Assembly: GCA_023078555.1 (NCBI GenBank)
Contig: CM041198.1
Span: 646,856 to 710,855 of the forward strand
DNA length: 64,000 nucleotides
Source: Ulva prolifera
Lineage: Eukaryota; Chlorophyta; Ulvophyceae; Ulvales; Ulvaceae
Direction of reading: 5' to 3'
A model generated the notes under the pieces. The model was not told the origin of the DNA. It saw nothing but the letters and a program-made list of their open reading frames with translations, and did not search any database. Shown one piece after another: positions 12,201 through 23,900 of the stretch (positions within the stretch are counted from its first letter, which is position 1; each line of letters opens with the position of its first letter). The position numbers and the translations under genes were made by a program.

Positions 12201-15200
12201 CAGCCTCGGTAGAGTGCCTCGACCAGTCGTTCATCTGGGGCCATCGCAAGTTGGGTCCTGGCAAGTGCACCTGGACCATGCAAGCTTGCCAGCGGCGTGG
12301 AGGGTGCCAGTGTCACCTGCATGTGATCCGCACGCATCTCTGCCGGACCAGAGACACGCGCGTGGTCTTGTCGCCAACAGGCCTCTGGTGTACACGCTGA
12401 CTTTCACAGTAGGCATCCATCCGGCGCTAGCATATCGATCGCGACATGCATATACAGCCAGGCCTTGCAATTGCCAGCACCCTCGAGTAGTACAAAAAAG
12501 TGAACGGGAGACCCAATTGCCAGTTCCCTCTTTTGTAAAAAAATTGCCAGTACCCTCGATGGATCCAGACACACCGTTGTGCTCCCGCACGAAATGCAGG
12601 GCGACTCAGCGCGAGTCAAGAACGCACCAGGAAGTGCATCGCAAAGCGCACGATCATGCTGGATCTTGGCACGGTGGCGACGCAGCTGCGTCGCGACGCG
12701 TGTGTGTAATTAACTTCGGATGCCCCTGTGGCCACGCTTAATGACCACATGTGTTCCCCGCACACGTACGCACCCTTGGCGATGTCAGAGCCTCCGCGGG
12801 CGCCCGCATACGGCCGCGCACCATACTTCCAGGGCGTTGCAGTACCGAACGGTGCACCGTGGGCCGGGGCGCCAAGGCACAGCTTCTGATCAGTGCGTGG
12901 CACGGTGCATACTGTGACGTCATCATTGCGCCGACCGCATGTGCGCATGCACATCGCTCATATGTTCTCACTCCAGATTTCCCGGCCGTGATTGTTGAAC
13001 AGGCTGGGCGTTGGAGCTCATAAGGATAATCTCATGTAAGCGGGTCGATGTACGAGTCGCATGAGTGCGCAGCGCGGACACGTTACGGCATCCACAACCC
13101 GGGCAGTTCTGCACGACGCACACCGGGCGTAGCAAACGCGCATCCCGCGCGTCATCATCACTGTCCGCGGCGCGTGCTGCGCACGCTCGACACGCGTGGA
13201 ACCCTGTTGGGAAGCCGCGGTCACACCTAGCCCCGACCAACCGGCAACGCTTTCCTACTGACAGCGAGCGGGGTCGCTTGCAACTTCTAGCTGCGGCCGA
13301 TGGGGCTCTGCGCTACATCTGGGGATATCGCGCAAGTAGAGCGATGTCTCGAAGTGGCTAGTGTCAGAGCAGCAGCCGGCTGGTCCGGACTCCGGAGTCC
13401 GGAGCACACGTCGCACCTGCGTGCCAGCTGCAGACAGGTCTCCGCGATCGCGTTTGCCGGTGCATCGCGGTGGCGACTCGCATGTGCGATGGCGTGCTGA
13501 CAAAGCGCGTGCACGCAGCTGCGCCCCCCGCAGCTGTGCCCAACGGCACGTGTTCCGGCGTGATGTAGAGTCATCCGCAGCGCGTGTGCATCTGCGAACG
13601 CGCAGGGGGCTCGCGGTCGCACAAGGCTGACAGCAATGTTATGGATGAGGCACAGCTGGACTGCTGCGCCGCCGTATGATCGATGTTGTTTCACGAGAGT
13701 GGCTGAGTCTGATGCGAATGAGCGAAGGATTGGTACCCACGGAGCATGTCCCGGGCATTGCCTGCACCGGCACCTGTCTGTTCAGTCGCACAAGGCGGCA
13801 GGTGGTCAGCGCACGTAACCGCTCTGCACACTCATGCATGCCGCAGCTGAACCGAATCGCGTCCGTAGCTGACAACAATATGATCTACGTTCATGAGATG
13901 CCTGCATGACGGCCTGATTTGCAAGCCTGGTCTTGCACCCGATCTTCACACTCACCTGCTCGCAATCCTGAGCTCAATCAGGTCATCTTGCATGAGCAGG
14001 GGTTGCGGTATGATGTGGGCCTGGAGGACCCAATCCCTCCGGACTGAGGCGTGTGCGCGTGTGCTGCTGTACTGTAGCTGTGTGTGTGGCTTTTGATTCG
14101 GAAGAGATTGATTTGCTGTGTGTGCCTATGCCTCACACAGGGGCACAGGGCCACTCTCACAGGGTCTGTCACATTCACTGTGAGCAGGGGTGGACTGCAT
14201 TACGCACTGCAAGCACCAAACAACGCTGCTGGCCGTGCAGGTGAAGCTAGTCCTGCAACGCAACCAGCTCTTTGTGGAGAGCCCGGACAAGCAGGTGCTG
14301 CAGAAGCTGCTGAAGGACTCGGACATCAAGGCAGCGCACGAGGCGAGTGGCGGCAGGGGCATCCTGCAGGGCCGCGGCCGCCGCGATACCGCCGCGCAGG
14401 CCATGGCCAGCCACCTCCAGAACATCGATCTCACCGAGGCGGTGCCAGACGATGACCTCGCCTACGCCGGGGGCGACGGAGACGCGGAGGCCGCCGAGGC
14501 TGAGCGCGAGATGCACGCTGCCTCCGCCAAAGCACAGCCCGCGGGCGGCCCTGCGGCCGCGGGGCCGGCGGCAGCAGGGGGGTCTGCCGTGACAGCGGCT
14601 GATGCGGCGGCGGTGGGGGCGGCGAAGGCAGCCACGGCGGCCAAGTGTGAGAACCGGCCGGTGCCGTTTGCGGAGGCGTCGGCGATCGGCGCGGTGTCGG
14701 AGCATGACGTTGACATCTTTTCGTTCGAGATCTCGGCTCTGCACGTGCGCCTCCTGTGCGCTGCCTGCGTGCGTGCTCCGCTGCTGCCGGCCTGCGGTGG
14801 CAGCCGCACAGCTGCGCCGGGAGTGGGATCACACCGTGTATGCAGCAGTCATTCATTCAGCCCTGCACGTCTTGCCGGGAACATGCTGCATATCCGAGTG
14901 TGTGATTGGAAGCGTTCACATGCAGCCGCCCTGCACGCCGCGGCCAGTCACGCATCCCTGCACACCCTGGGGCCCGCCACACGCCAACCACCCGAACACA
15001 ATCACATTCACAGAGCGGCGGCAAGGGCGACAGTCCTGGGTCGGTGCCTCAACGCAGCGCTGCGCTGCAGTCAGAGAAGGTGAAGAAGCGGTGCCTGCCG
15101 GAGAACCTGAACTACCCGATGCTCGAGGAGTACGACTTCCGCAACGACAGCGTCAATGCAAGCATTCCGTACGAGCTCAAGAGCATCGTGAAGCACCGGC

Positions 15201-18200
15201 CGTACCAGGAGAAGGGCCTCGCGAAGATGTTTGGCAACGGCCGCGCGCGCTCCGGCATCATCGTGCTGCCGTGCGGCGCCGGCAAGAGCCTCACCGGCAT
15301 CTCCGCCGCCGTGCGCACGCGCAAGTCCGTGCTGGTGCGACCGCTGCCTCTCTTTCGATGCTGCGGCTGCATGGGGTGTGTCAGCGCAGTACGCCGCGTT
15401 GGCATTCCTGTCATCAGAACCTCAACGGCAGGCATGCCTGTTATCAGAACCTCATCGACAACCCCAGAGATCTGCTGTCGCGCAGCACATCGACCAATGT
15501 CACAGTGTGTCGTCGTGGGACTCAGACACCGGTCACAGGCTCGGCAGGCCAAGCTATAACCCACCACAATTTCCATGTTCATTCCACGGGATGTATGGCA
15601 TGTTCTGAATTTGTAGCAATCATAGATGCCCCCTGCAGCACAGGCCGGCCCGAGGGGTGCGCGCGACGCAGCCGCTGGTACGATCGTGACTCCACATCAC
15701 ATCAGCCGGCGACTGCGGCTACAGGTGCTGGTGACGAACGCAGTGTCCGTGGACCAATGGACGTACCAGTTCAAGCTGTGGACAACGATCCAGGACGAGA
15801 ACCTCGGCCGCTTCACGTCGAGCTGCAAGCAGTGGTTCCAGGCGGATGCAGGCGTGATGGTATGCACGTACAGCATGATCGCCGGCTCGTTCAAGCGCTC
15901 CGTGGAGAGCCAGCGCATCTTCGACGCGATCGTCGGCCGCGAGTGGGGCCTCATCCTGCTTGACGAGGTGCATGTCGTGCCGGCCGAGATGTTCCGGTGC
16001 GTGCCTCGGCTGCCGCTCCGGCCCTGCGTCTGGAGCGGTCCACCCTATCTCGAGCGACGCTGCCGTGTGTGCCGCCGTCAGATCAGATTCCGGAGTTTGC
16101 TGGCGGAGTCCTAGGGAAGTGCTGCCGCGACCAATGCTGTCAGGATGCGTGCGTCCAGTCCAGCGTCTTCCATGCCGGGGACAAAGCCCTACGATCCTCT
16201 CACCAGTAGCCTGCTGACGGAAATTCTGCGATTGAGTCTGCCGCTGGTCACGGGCCCATTGAGATTGTAGCGCCAACCGCCCATTGCCGGGGTCCTGTTG
16301 CATCCCTGCCACCCCCATTCCCGACTGAGCCAATGCGGCGTGCAGGAAGGTGGTCGGCATCATCAAGGCGCACTGCAAGCTTGGGCTGACGGCGACGCTC
16401 GTGCGCGAGGACGACCGCATCAACGACCTCAACTTCCTCATCGGCCCAAAGCTCTACGAGGCCAACTGGCTCGACCTCACGCGCGCCGGCCACATCGCAA
16501 ACGTCAGCTGCTGCGAGGTCTGGTGCGAGATGGACAAGGACTTCTACCGCGAGTACCTCCGGGAGGTGCGCCCCCCGCCCCCTCCGCCCAACCCTTCCGA
16601 TCACCAGGACCACACATCCGATCCTCACCAGGCCTCGTGACCCAGATGCACAGCATTCTATCAGGGACGCTCACAGATAGCACGAGTGCAAAAGAGAATG
16701 CCTTTCGATGCCCTGCGTGTGCCGGGCAGGGTGTCTCTCGGTCCTCTGAGCGTGGCTGGTGCGTGTGCGTCACCAGCGGCGCTGCAGCAGCTTGCGCCCA
16801 GGCGTGTGTGAGGTGGGAGCGACGTGCAGGACCTGCCAAACCGCCGCATCTCGCTCGCGGTGATGAACCCCGAGAAGTTCCGCGCCTGCGAGTTCCTGCT
16901 GCGCTACCATGAGGAGACGCGCCGCGACAAAGTCATCGTCTTCAGCGACAACATCTTCGCGCTGCAAGAGTACGCCAAGCGCCTCGGCAAGCCCTTCATC
17001 TATGGCGGCACGAGCCACCAGGAGCGTACCAAGGTCCTCTCCATCTTCAAGCACTCCTCCGCCATCAACACCGTCTTCCTGAGCAAGGTCGGGGACAACT
17101 CCCTCGACATCCCAGAGGCCAACGTGCTCATCCAGATCTCCTCGCACGCCGGCTCGCGGCGGCAGGAGGCGCAGCGCCTCGGCCGCATCCTACGTGCGAA
17201 GCGCGGCGGGGAGCTCACCGGCGCGTCAGAGTTCAACGCGTTTTTCTACACGCTCGTGAGCAAGGACACGCAGGAGATGTTCTTCTCGGCGAAGCGGCAG
17301 CGCTTTCTGATTGACCAGGTGAGCTCTGCGCCTGTGCTGGTGGCTGGGCGCACGCACAGTGGGCGGGGGCGGGCGGCCGTGGCGTCGGTGTCGCAATTTA
17401 GTATAATCCCGCTGAACTTTGGTCATGTGAGGGCAGCAAAGAGCGCACTCCAGTGCATGAAAACAAGCATACTGCGAGGTGGAGCGGCAAGTGTCGCCAG
17501 TGTGGCTGTGTGCTTTGTGGAACTGCGCTGTCAAGGCAAGGAGCAGCAGGAGCAGCACGCACGATCTGGTCTGGGTGTGGCTGTCATGCATATATTCCAG
17601 GATTCATCGTGCACGCGATCGTTTCACCAGAACATGTCAACACAGTGTGAGGAATGCTCTACAGAGGTGTGCGGCTGAGCTGAACTGCAGTGTTGTACCT
17701 GCTATGCCTTGGCCCAGCTGATCCTCCAGTATTGTGGCAGGCTTTGTGGTGTCAACATCAGTCATGGCTGCAAACACAAAAGCATTGACCCAGTGCTGCA
17801 GCATGCATTGTACCATGATACATTGATGCAGAAGGTGGGGCATGAAGTGATCACGGTGTGCGACAAGCCTAGAGAGGGGCTGAGCTGCCCATCGTTTGCC
17901 TGCTCAGTGGATGGACAATGCAATAGCAGCTTCTGCTGTGGCTGTTGTGACACTTGGAGATGCAAAGATTGGTCACCATGTCCTGCATCAATCGTGTCTT
18001 GCTTGTCATTCCCAGTTGCTGTACTACCTGTTTAGTCAGTACGTATGGCAGTTGCCTGGACTGAGTCAGTGGATATTTCACACTGAACATAGCAGGCCTG
18101 CCTCACACCTCATCACCCAGCTCTCACAAGAGCTCAAGAGTGCAAGACTGCAGTTGATCCTGTGATTGGAGCTTGTTCTTGCCTGAGCGGATGCAACAGC

Positions 18201-18890
18201 AGTTGCATACCCACCACGAGCATGCCTGTGTTTTTGGGGGCTGCCCTGTGGCAGGGGTTGTTGAGGACGATGTCCTGTTTGCATACAGTTATCCTGCCAC
18301 TGCCTGTTCCTTCACACCAGCACTTTGCCAGCTGCCTGGCACCTGCCACTCGCCTCTCACATCCTCTCGTGCCTCCGCCTGGGTAGAATGCACCGGCCCT
18401 TGTTGCTCAGCGTTGCATCCATGCCATGCAGTTGTGTTGATGCATGAAGCTAGTCTGAACTCATGCAGAGATCTCATGCTGAGACATGCTGGAGCTGGCT
18501 CAGATCTGAGCGAATTGGTGTGGCAATTTGGGCGTGATGCTTTCCCGCCAACTACATGCCACATGGAGCCATGTTATGCAGGGCTACTCGTTCAAGGTGC
18601 TGACCAATCTGCTTGGTGATGACCGTGGGGAAGGCAGCGCACTGCAACTCCAGGACCGAGACTCTCGGCTGGCTCTTCTGGCAAAGCTGAAGAGCTCAGA
18701 GGCAGCAGCTGGCATCGAGAAGGATGCTAACGACGATGGCTTGCCTGGGAAGGCGTCAGTCAGGCGCCGGAAACGTGCAATTGCAGACATCACAGGTGCA
18801 GATGCGACGTACAGAGAAGGCGAAGCCAAGAAGCGCAAAGCCTCAGGGGCCAACCTCAGAAAGATAGTCAATCGGAGACGTGTTGCCTGA
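9208..18890 (+). CDS. XPB: TFIIH DNA helicase/translocase subunit XPB (ERCC3/RAD25)
   Basis: SF2 translocase of TFIIH; it opens promoter DNA for RNA polymerase II and acts in nucleotide excision repair. Nine exons: 9208-9489, 9792-10252, 10622-10895, 14241-14744, 15071-15334, 15725-15996, 16346-16565, 16830-17318 and 18582-18890. Phases agree at every junction, giving 1024 residues. Order: acidic, Ser/Ala/Lys-rich extension (1-240); XPB N-terminal domain beginning RPLWVTPD; Ala/Asp-rich linker in exon 4; FRNDSVN; Walker [11 protein letters not shown] (about 575); DEVH box (about 678); RED motif within TLVREDDRI; helicase motif [20 protein letters not shown]; basic C-terminus. Human XPB is near 780 residues, so the excess lies in the N-terminal extension and exon 4 linker. 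All catalytic motifs are intact. Intron 3 is 3.3 kb and intron 8 is 1.26 kb. Confidence 0.96.
11398..11425. repeat. (CCAG)7 tetranucleotide microsatellite
   Basis: Seven perfect CCAG units inside XPB intron 3. Confidence 0.92.
12468..12560. repeat. Three diverged copies of an ATTGCCAGNNCCCTC motif
   Basis: Copies start near 12468, 12514 and 12541. Each reads AATTGCCAG, two variable bases, then CCCTC; the outer two continue with GA. They lie in XPB intron 3 with A-rich spacers. The function is unknown. Confidence 0.6.
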
Positions 18891-19884
18891 TACGTGGGAG
18901 TGGTTTACGTTTCTGATGTGACTGGTGGTGTATATGGCTTTGGCCACCACAGGTAGAGGGGGACCGTGAGATGTTGAGTCTGCCGTTCTGCGAAATGATG
19001 GCCGTGCACTGGTGTTCGCGTGAAACTTCCAATCATGCCTACTTGCGCCCTGTAGCGCATTTCACAGCATAGAAGCACGCAGGCCTGGATCCGGCGATGC
19101 GATGGAACCCACGAATGTGCTTTCACCGCATGTGCCAGTACGCCTGTGATCACACAAGTCACACATATAGATGACGACAGCGATCGTGAACTTTCGCACA
19201 CGTGAATGTAAGACAGTAAACGAAGTTATTTTTACTTTGTGAATTGTTTTTGTCGCATAGAGCGCCTGAAGATGTATCGGCGCGGTTGCATTTGCTGTCC
19301 TGTCAGTTCGGCTGCAAGCCAAACGCCGCTCATCGTGGCCATCGACAGACCTGTCAGGACTCATGATGGGAAAATCGAACACTAGCCCTCCTGTATGGCA
19401 ACTGATCGGAGGCTCATTGGCGAGTGCCTGCTGAACAAGAGCGATCAGGGCACTAGCAGGTGGAGCAGCTGCGCGTTTTGTGCTGAAGATGCTGAACGAA
19501 GCATATTATTTTTCAGGACCATGCAGCTAAATCAAGTGTACCACAGTTGTATTGGCCCTTTCTGTCCAGCATGGTGAACAAACGCTCGCGGCACCGTGCC
19601 ACTGCACACGTTCCGCAGCATGACTGAACGTAACTGAACATAACGCGGGAATCACCAATCTGGTGGAGCGACCACCTGCCTTCCTCATGGCCCAGCAGTG
19701 TGCCCATATACGTCGATGGCATATGTAGCAAGTGCTGTGACGCGTATTGCCAGCACATGTGCCGCTGGCTCGGGCAATGGCGACTTGTCAAGTGTCATGC
19801 ACCTCTCCAAACTGTTCAGATGATTGATGCCGGCGTCAACCCGCATTCAAGCCCATTTGCTCACGTTTCGTAGCATTTTCAGCT
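18891..19884. other. Intergenic region between XPB and GGCT paralogue 1
   Basis: No supportable gene. It probably holds the XPB 3' UTR and the promoter of the next gene. A TGTAA pentamer, the usual green-algal polyadenylation signal, occurs near 19206, about 320 bases past the XPB stop. Confidence 0.5.
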
Positions 19885-20964
19885 TTGCGTGCGAGGTGCT
19901 GGAAGTCAGCAGCGCGGCGAGCTCTTTGCAATCTCTGTGGATCCAAGTGTGATGGGAGCCAAACGAAATCCCTGCTCGTTGCCAGATGCTTTCAGACAGC
20001 CATATCTCTTGCCAATTTGATGAGCTACTTCAAGCAAGGTGGCGCTGATATCCTCACAGAACCAGGCCCTGGTCGTGTGTTCGCCTTCGTGTATGGCGCG
20101 CACCTGTCCCCAGCCCTGCGCGAGCGAGGAGGAATACAATCGCGCCAAACGGTTCCCGGAAAAGTGACTAACTTCAAGCTTGTTTTTCAGCACGTTGGAG
20201 GTGCGTAGTTCGAGTTTGTTCACAGGCACAAACGGCATGTCCCTGCCTGTTCCAAGACGTATGCATGCCGCACGGCTCAGCTGTGCCGCAGCTGGCTCCG
20301 TTTGCGGCCCAAAATGACGGCCGTAAGTCTGATATGTGTCGAATCTGCATCACGGTCAAATCTTCCGAGGAGGTGTAGATGCGGTTACTGTAAGATTTTG
20401 GTCACGGTGATGGTCGTCAGAGTTGCAGCACAACTTAGTCACCTTCAAAGTTCAGCACCACGGCGCGTCAAGATCAGCTTGACGCTTTGCTGTGCCGCTT
20501 GCATGACCTCGTTTCATGCATTATCAAAGCCCGTAAATTTCATCCTAAAGAGCTCTGATAGTACAACCGTTCCGGATCAGCACCTTTCACCTGCTTCCTC
20601 GTGCCGATCGCATCTGTCCGATCTTGCAAGATTGTGCAGAAGTACATCATTAGCCGGCATTAGGATGCATTGCTGCTTTACAGGCTTCGGTACCATCGAG
20701 TACAGGCCTGCGGACACCACCCCCGACGTACACGGTGTTGTCCTCGACATCACTGTGGAGGAACTGGCGGCCATACTTAGCACGCAGAGCGGCTACGCTC
20801 TTCAGGACGTGGCGGTGCTGGCAGAGACCGGCGACGTTTACATCTCTAAGACACTCATGTCTCTGCCCGGGTATCGCTTACCACAAGAAGCACAACCTAT
20901 GGCGGAGTACATGGCTAAAATCAGGCAAGGAGCCCAGTTCCATAATCTGCCTGCACCTTACCAG
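19885..20964 (+). CDS. Gamma-glutamylcyclotransferase-like protein, paralogue 1 (catalytic Glu replaced by Gln; 3' end not found)
   Basis: GGCT-fold protein; active members convert gamma-glutamyl dipeptides to 5-oxoproline in glutathione turnover. Exon A runs 19885-20200 (or from the ATG at 20020) and exon B 20684-20964, joined as HVG|GFGTIEY. Exon B is 281 bases, exactly the length and phase of the matching exon in the 27.4 kb paralogue. Conserved features are PGRVFAFVYGAHLSP (substrate loop, with an inserted residue relative to FAFGANMS), DVHGVV and the terminal LPAPYQ. The ungapped alignment of exon B with its paralogue puts Gln (LSTQSGY) where the paralogue has Glu (SAMELGY), the catalytic acid of this family. 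A donor GTAAGC follows, but I could not find an exon equivalent to the paralogue's anchor exon. It may be inactive, repurposed or a decaying copy. Confidence 0.75.
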
Positions 20965-23900
20965 GTAAGCTTGCACACTATTATGATGTTTGTGCACTAT
21001 AATGATGTACCCTAGTTTTCAAATGTCTGTGATGTCTTTGGTTGCTAGCCATTGTGATTTTGCTGTACCTGGCACTTTTGGCCAAGCTCTCAGGGTGTTG
21101 TCTCTGGCCTTTTAAAACCCAGTTGCGTAGGGTCACCATTCATCTGTGGCCCTGCCGGGACAGCGCATGCTGCAGCAATCTCACAGACAAGTCAAAACAC
21201 TGACTTTGTTCTACATTTGGGGGCAGTGTAGATGGGCCTGTGCTGCGCTGTGTGGTGTGGCTGTGCATTGCCCAGGGTCCCACCTGCCTCCTCCAAATGC
21301 TGTTGTCAGTATCTCAGTGGATGGCTGTGATCACGCACACTAGCATGCACACACAGACACGTTGAGACGTTCATCAAAGATGAAATTTCATTTCATCTGG
21401 CCATCCAGCATCCTCAGACTGGTGTATGTCTGCAGCACATGCATGTGCAACTTTCATTGAGTGACAGAGTGGATTATGCACAGTGCTTGTTGAATGGACT
21501 GCAGTGGTTGTGGCTGTGCACTGCGGGTGTACAGATTGACTTGATCTGCTTGTGGACAGTAATGCTGATCTGTGCATGGGAGCATGCCTCCACAATGTAG
21601 ACTGCAAGCCTGAGCATGCTGGCATGGTGTTGCAACATGTTGCAGATGCCATGGCGGATGTTTCACTGTGTCAGTCCTCTCTGTGTTACAACTGTGTCGT
21701 CGTAACACAGAGAGGCAGGTAGTACTGCAGTCAAGCACACAACCCAAACCGATCCCACCACTACAGTTGCATACGGTTGTCAGAGGGGGGTTTCCAGGGG
21801 ACTTTCCCCTACGGCATGTGATCCGTTCATTCGGAGTTACAGCCAGGTATATCCAGATTAGTTGACTTTACCCCACTTTACTACACCGGCATGCACTGAT
21901 TCACACCAATACCAGAACCCCCAAACACCCTGCAAGCTCTGTGTGTGAATCATTGTCATGCTCATCCATGTGCAGTGGTGTGAACCAGTCAAGAGGTAAT
22001 CGAATCTTCTGTTGCCAACGCCACCATCAAAAGACGGCCCATGCCCGAATCTGGTGCCCTGTCCACCACACGCACCTTACGCCAGTGCTACCCATCTCGG
22101 TGCCTGCCAACCCGCCTGCCAACTGCAGCAATAAACGGAGCGCTGGGCAAACTCGAGGTTGCACATGTGTGTCTTTCAAGCAAGGTTGTGCTGTGAATAC
22201 GACCCCCTCTGGGATACAGTTTGCCGCTTACTGGCCCTCTCACTCTGCCTCTTACGCCCGCGTGTACTTCAGGCCTGGCTCACTACCATACCCCTTCAAC
22301 AGTACCAAGCAGCGGCGGGCGGGCGAGTGTGAACGGCGCGGACGCGTCACTGGGGGCAAACATGTGGGATGGCAGGGGGGAGAGGGCGGGCGGGCTGAGG
22401 GGTCCGAGGGCGGCACGTGATGCCGCGGCGCGCCACTGTGAGGCTGCACTGACGTGCGCTGACGCACCGCCCAGCACGCCAGTGTCACTGTGCTGCTGGC
22501 GGCGTGGCCGCACTGAGCAGCTGGGTTGCCGCGCAGCCTGCCCCACGCGGGCGCCCCTGACTCGGCGACCGCGCATTCACCCACAGGGAGTGCCCAGGGC
22601 GCCACAAGCCACTGAGACGCTGGCTGCAGCGGATGACACCTGCGACCACACGAGCTCGTGTGGCCCTTGACAGCAGGCCTGCCCTGCTTTGACTGCAGAG
22701 CCATCTGGCATTCCGGGTCGAAGATCCGAGAGGCTGGGTTGCTGAATTGAGGATTATGGCTCGGAGGCTCTGCCCACGGAGTGTGCGGGCACTTGACTGG
22801 GCTGGTGCAGCGGCCGGGCCACTCCCGGCCGGGAGACGGGCACGGAGATATGCACAACCCCAGTCTGATGACAGGCAGGTCAACGAGCATGGCTGGTGTC
22901 TGTGAGAGGAGAGCCCGGGCCGCGCTGTGAGGCGCGTGCTCTGCGTGGCAGCGCTCTGCTACACCAATGCCGCTGCGCTGCGCTTCCCTGATGCCCAGTA
23001 CAGCTGCCGGCGCTCCGTTTTTCCATATGTTGTTTTTGCGTTTTGCCAATGTTCGGATCAAGAATGCCATGCATGTGATAGAATGTAGGAGAGTCGAAGT
23101 CGATTGATGTGTTGAGGCACCCTGCACTGCCGCATGGCGCCCGTGAAGTCGCTGCAGGCGGGAGTGCTTGCTGGGCTGGAAGTACATCGCCGTGTGCAAC
23201 ATGAGCCAGCGGGGGCGAGAAATCGAGCCTCTCAGGGCACCGAAAGCAGAGTTGCATCGCTCCAGCGCTGTAAATTCTGTTGTGTATGCTTGCCAATGAC
23301 ACCTGAAATTTGGAGTGATCCTATGCTGTCTGGAGTTCATTATATCAGAGCCCAGCTGGGCTCTGGGCCCAGCTGGGCCTGTACCAATCTTGGGAGCCTG
23401 GCATGATTCGTCCAAGAATTTGAAGCACGTCTTTTGTCAGTGAGACTTGCCTTCATGAAGCTTCATCCTTCAGATTGGACATATGCATGGAGGCCGTCAT
23501 CACCACAGCTGCTAGGGCAATATCAAAACTGCGACTGGAGAGGCAGGCACTGTTGGATTCTGATATGATGGCCAGATGCCCTCACACACTCTCTGACCAG
23601 TAGCTGCACCAGATGCGTGATTTGTGTGACATGTGCTTGTTCCATGCAGCTTTTGCACAGCCAGTGGCACATCAAATCCAAACCATGCCAGTCACCAGTC
23701 CCACCCCTGCAGTTGGTTGACCAACCAACAAGTCGACCATCAAAAAATCATGATGTGCAGGAGGCAGCCTGCTAATCGGTTGTCAGGGGGTACCCTACAG
23801 AGCCTGGTCATGGAACGGAATGGCAGATGTGTCTGACCAACAACTGATCCAAAGGCCATGAACATCTTCCCCACAAACACCCACATCTTCGCCTTCGGCG

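Larger units (their letters stand above)
10896..14240 (+). other. Large intron 3 of XPB (3345 bases)
   Basis: Bounded by donor GTGCGG and acceptor CGTGCAG, it splits the XPB N-terminal domain between NYGK and VKLVLQRNQ. It holds a (CCAG)7 tract, three copies of an ATTGCCAG-x-CCCTC motif near 12.5 kb and a GC-rich block at about 12.7-13.7 kb with overlapping ORFs on both strands. None of the ORFs shows a domain I recognise. A nested gene or decayed element is possible but not supported. Confidence 0.85.

Noticed and set aside
15390-15470. Duplicated CCTGT(C/T)ATCAGAACCTCA in an XPB intron
   Set aside because: Two short copies in non-coding sequence, with no inverted repeat or spacing suggesting a functional element.
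22252-23415. Minus-strand ORF of 387 codons
   Set aside because: No domain, and Cys/His/Arg/Pro-heavy composition typical of an unused frame in GC-rich DNA. No splice partners or other support.
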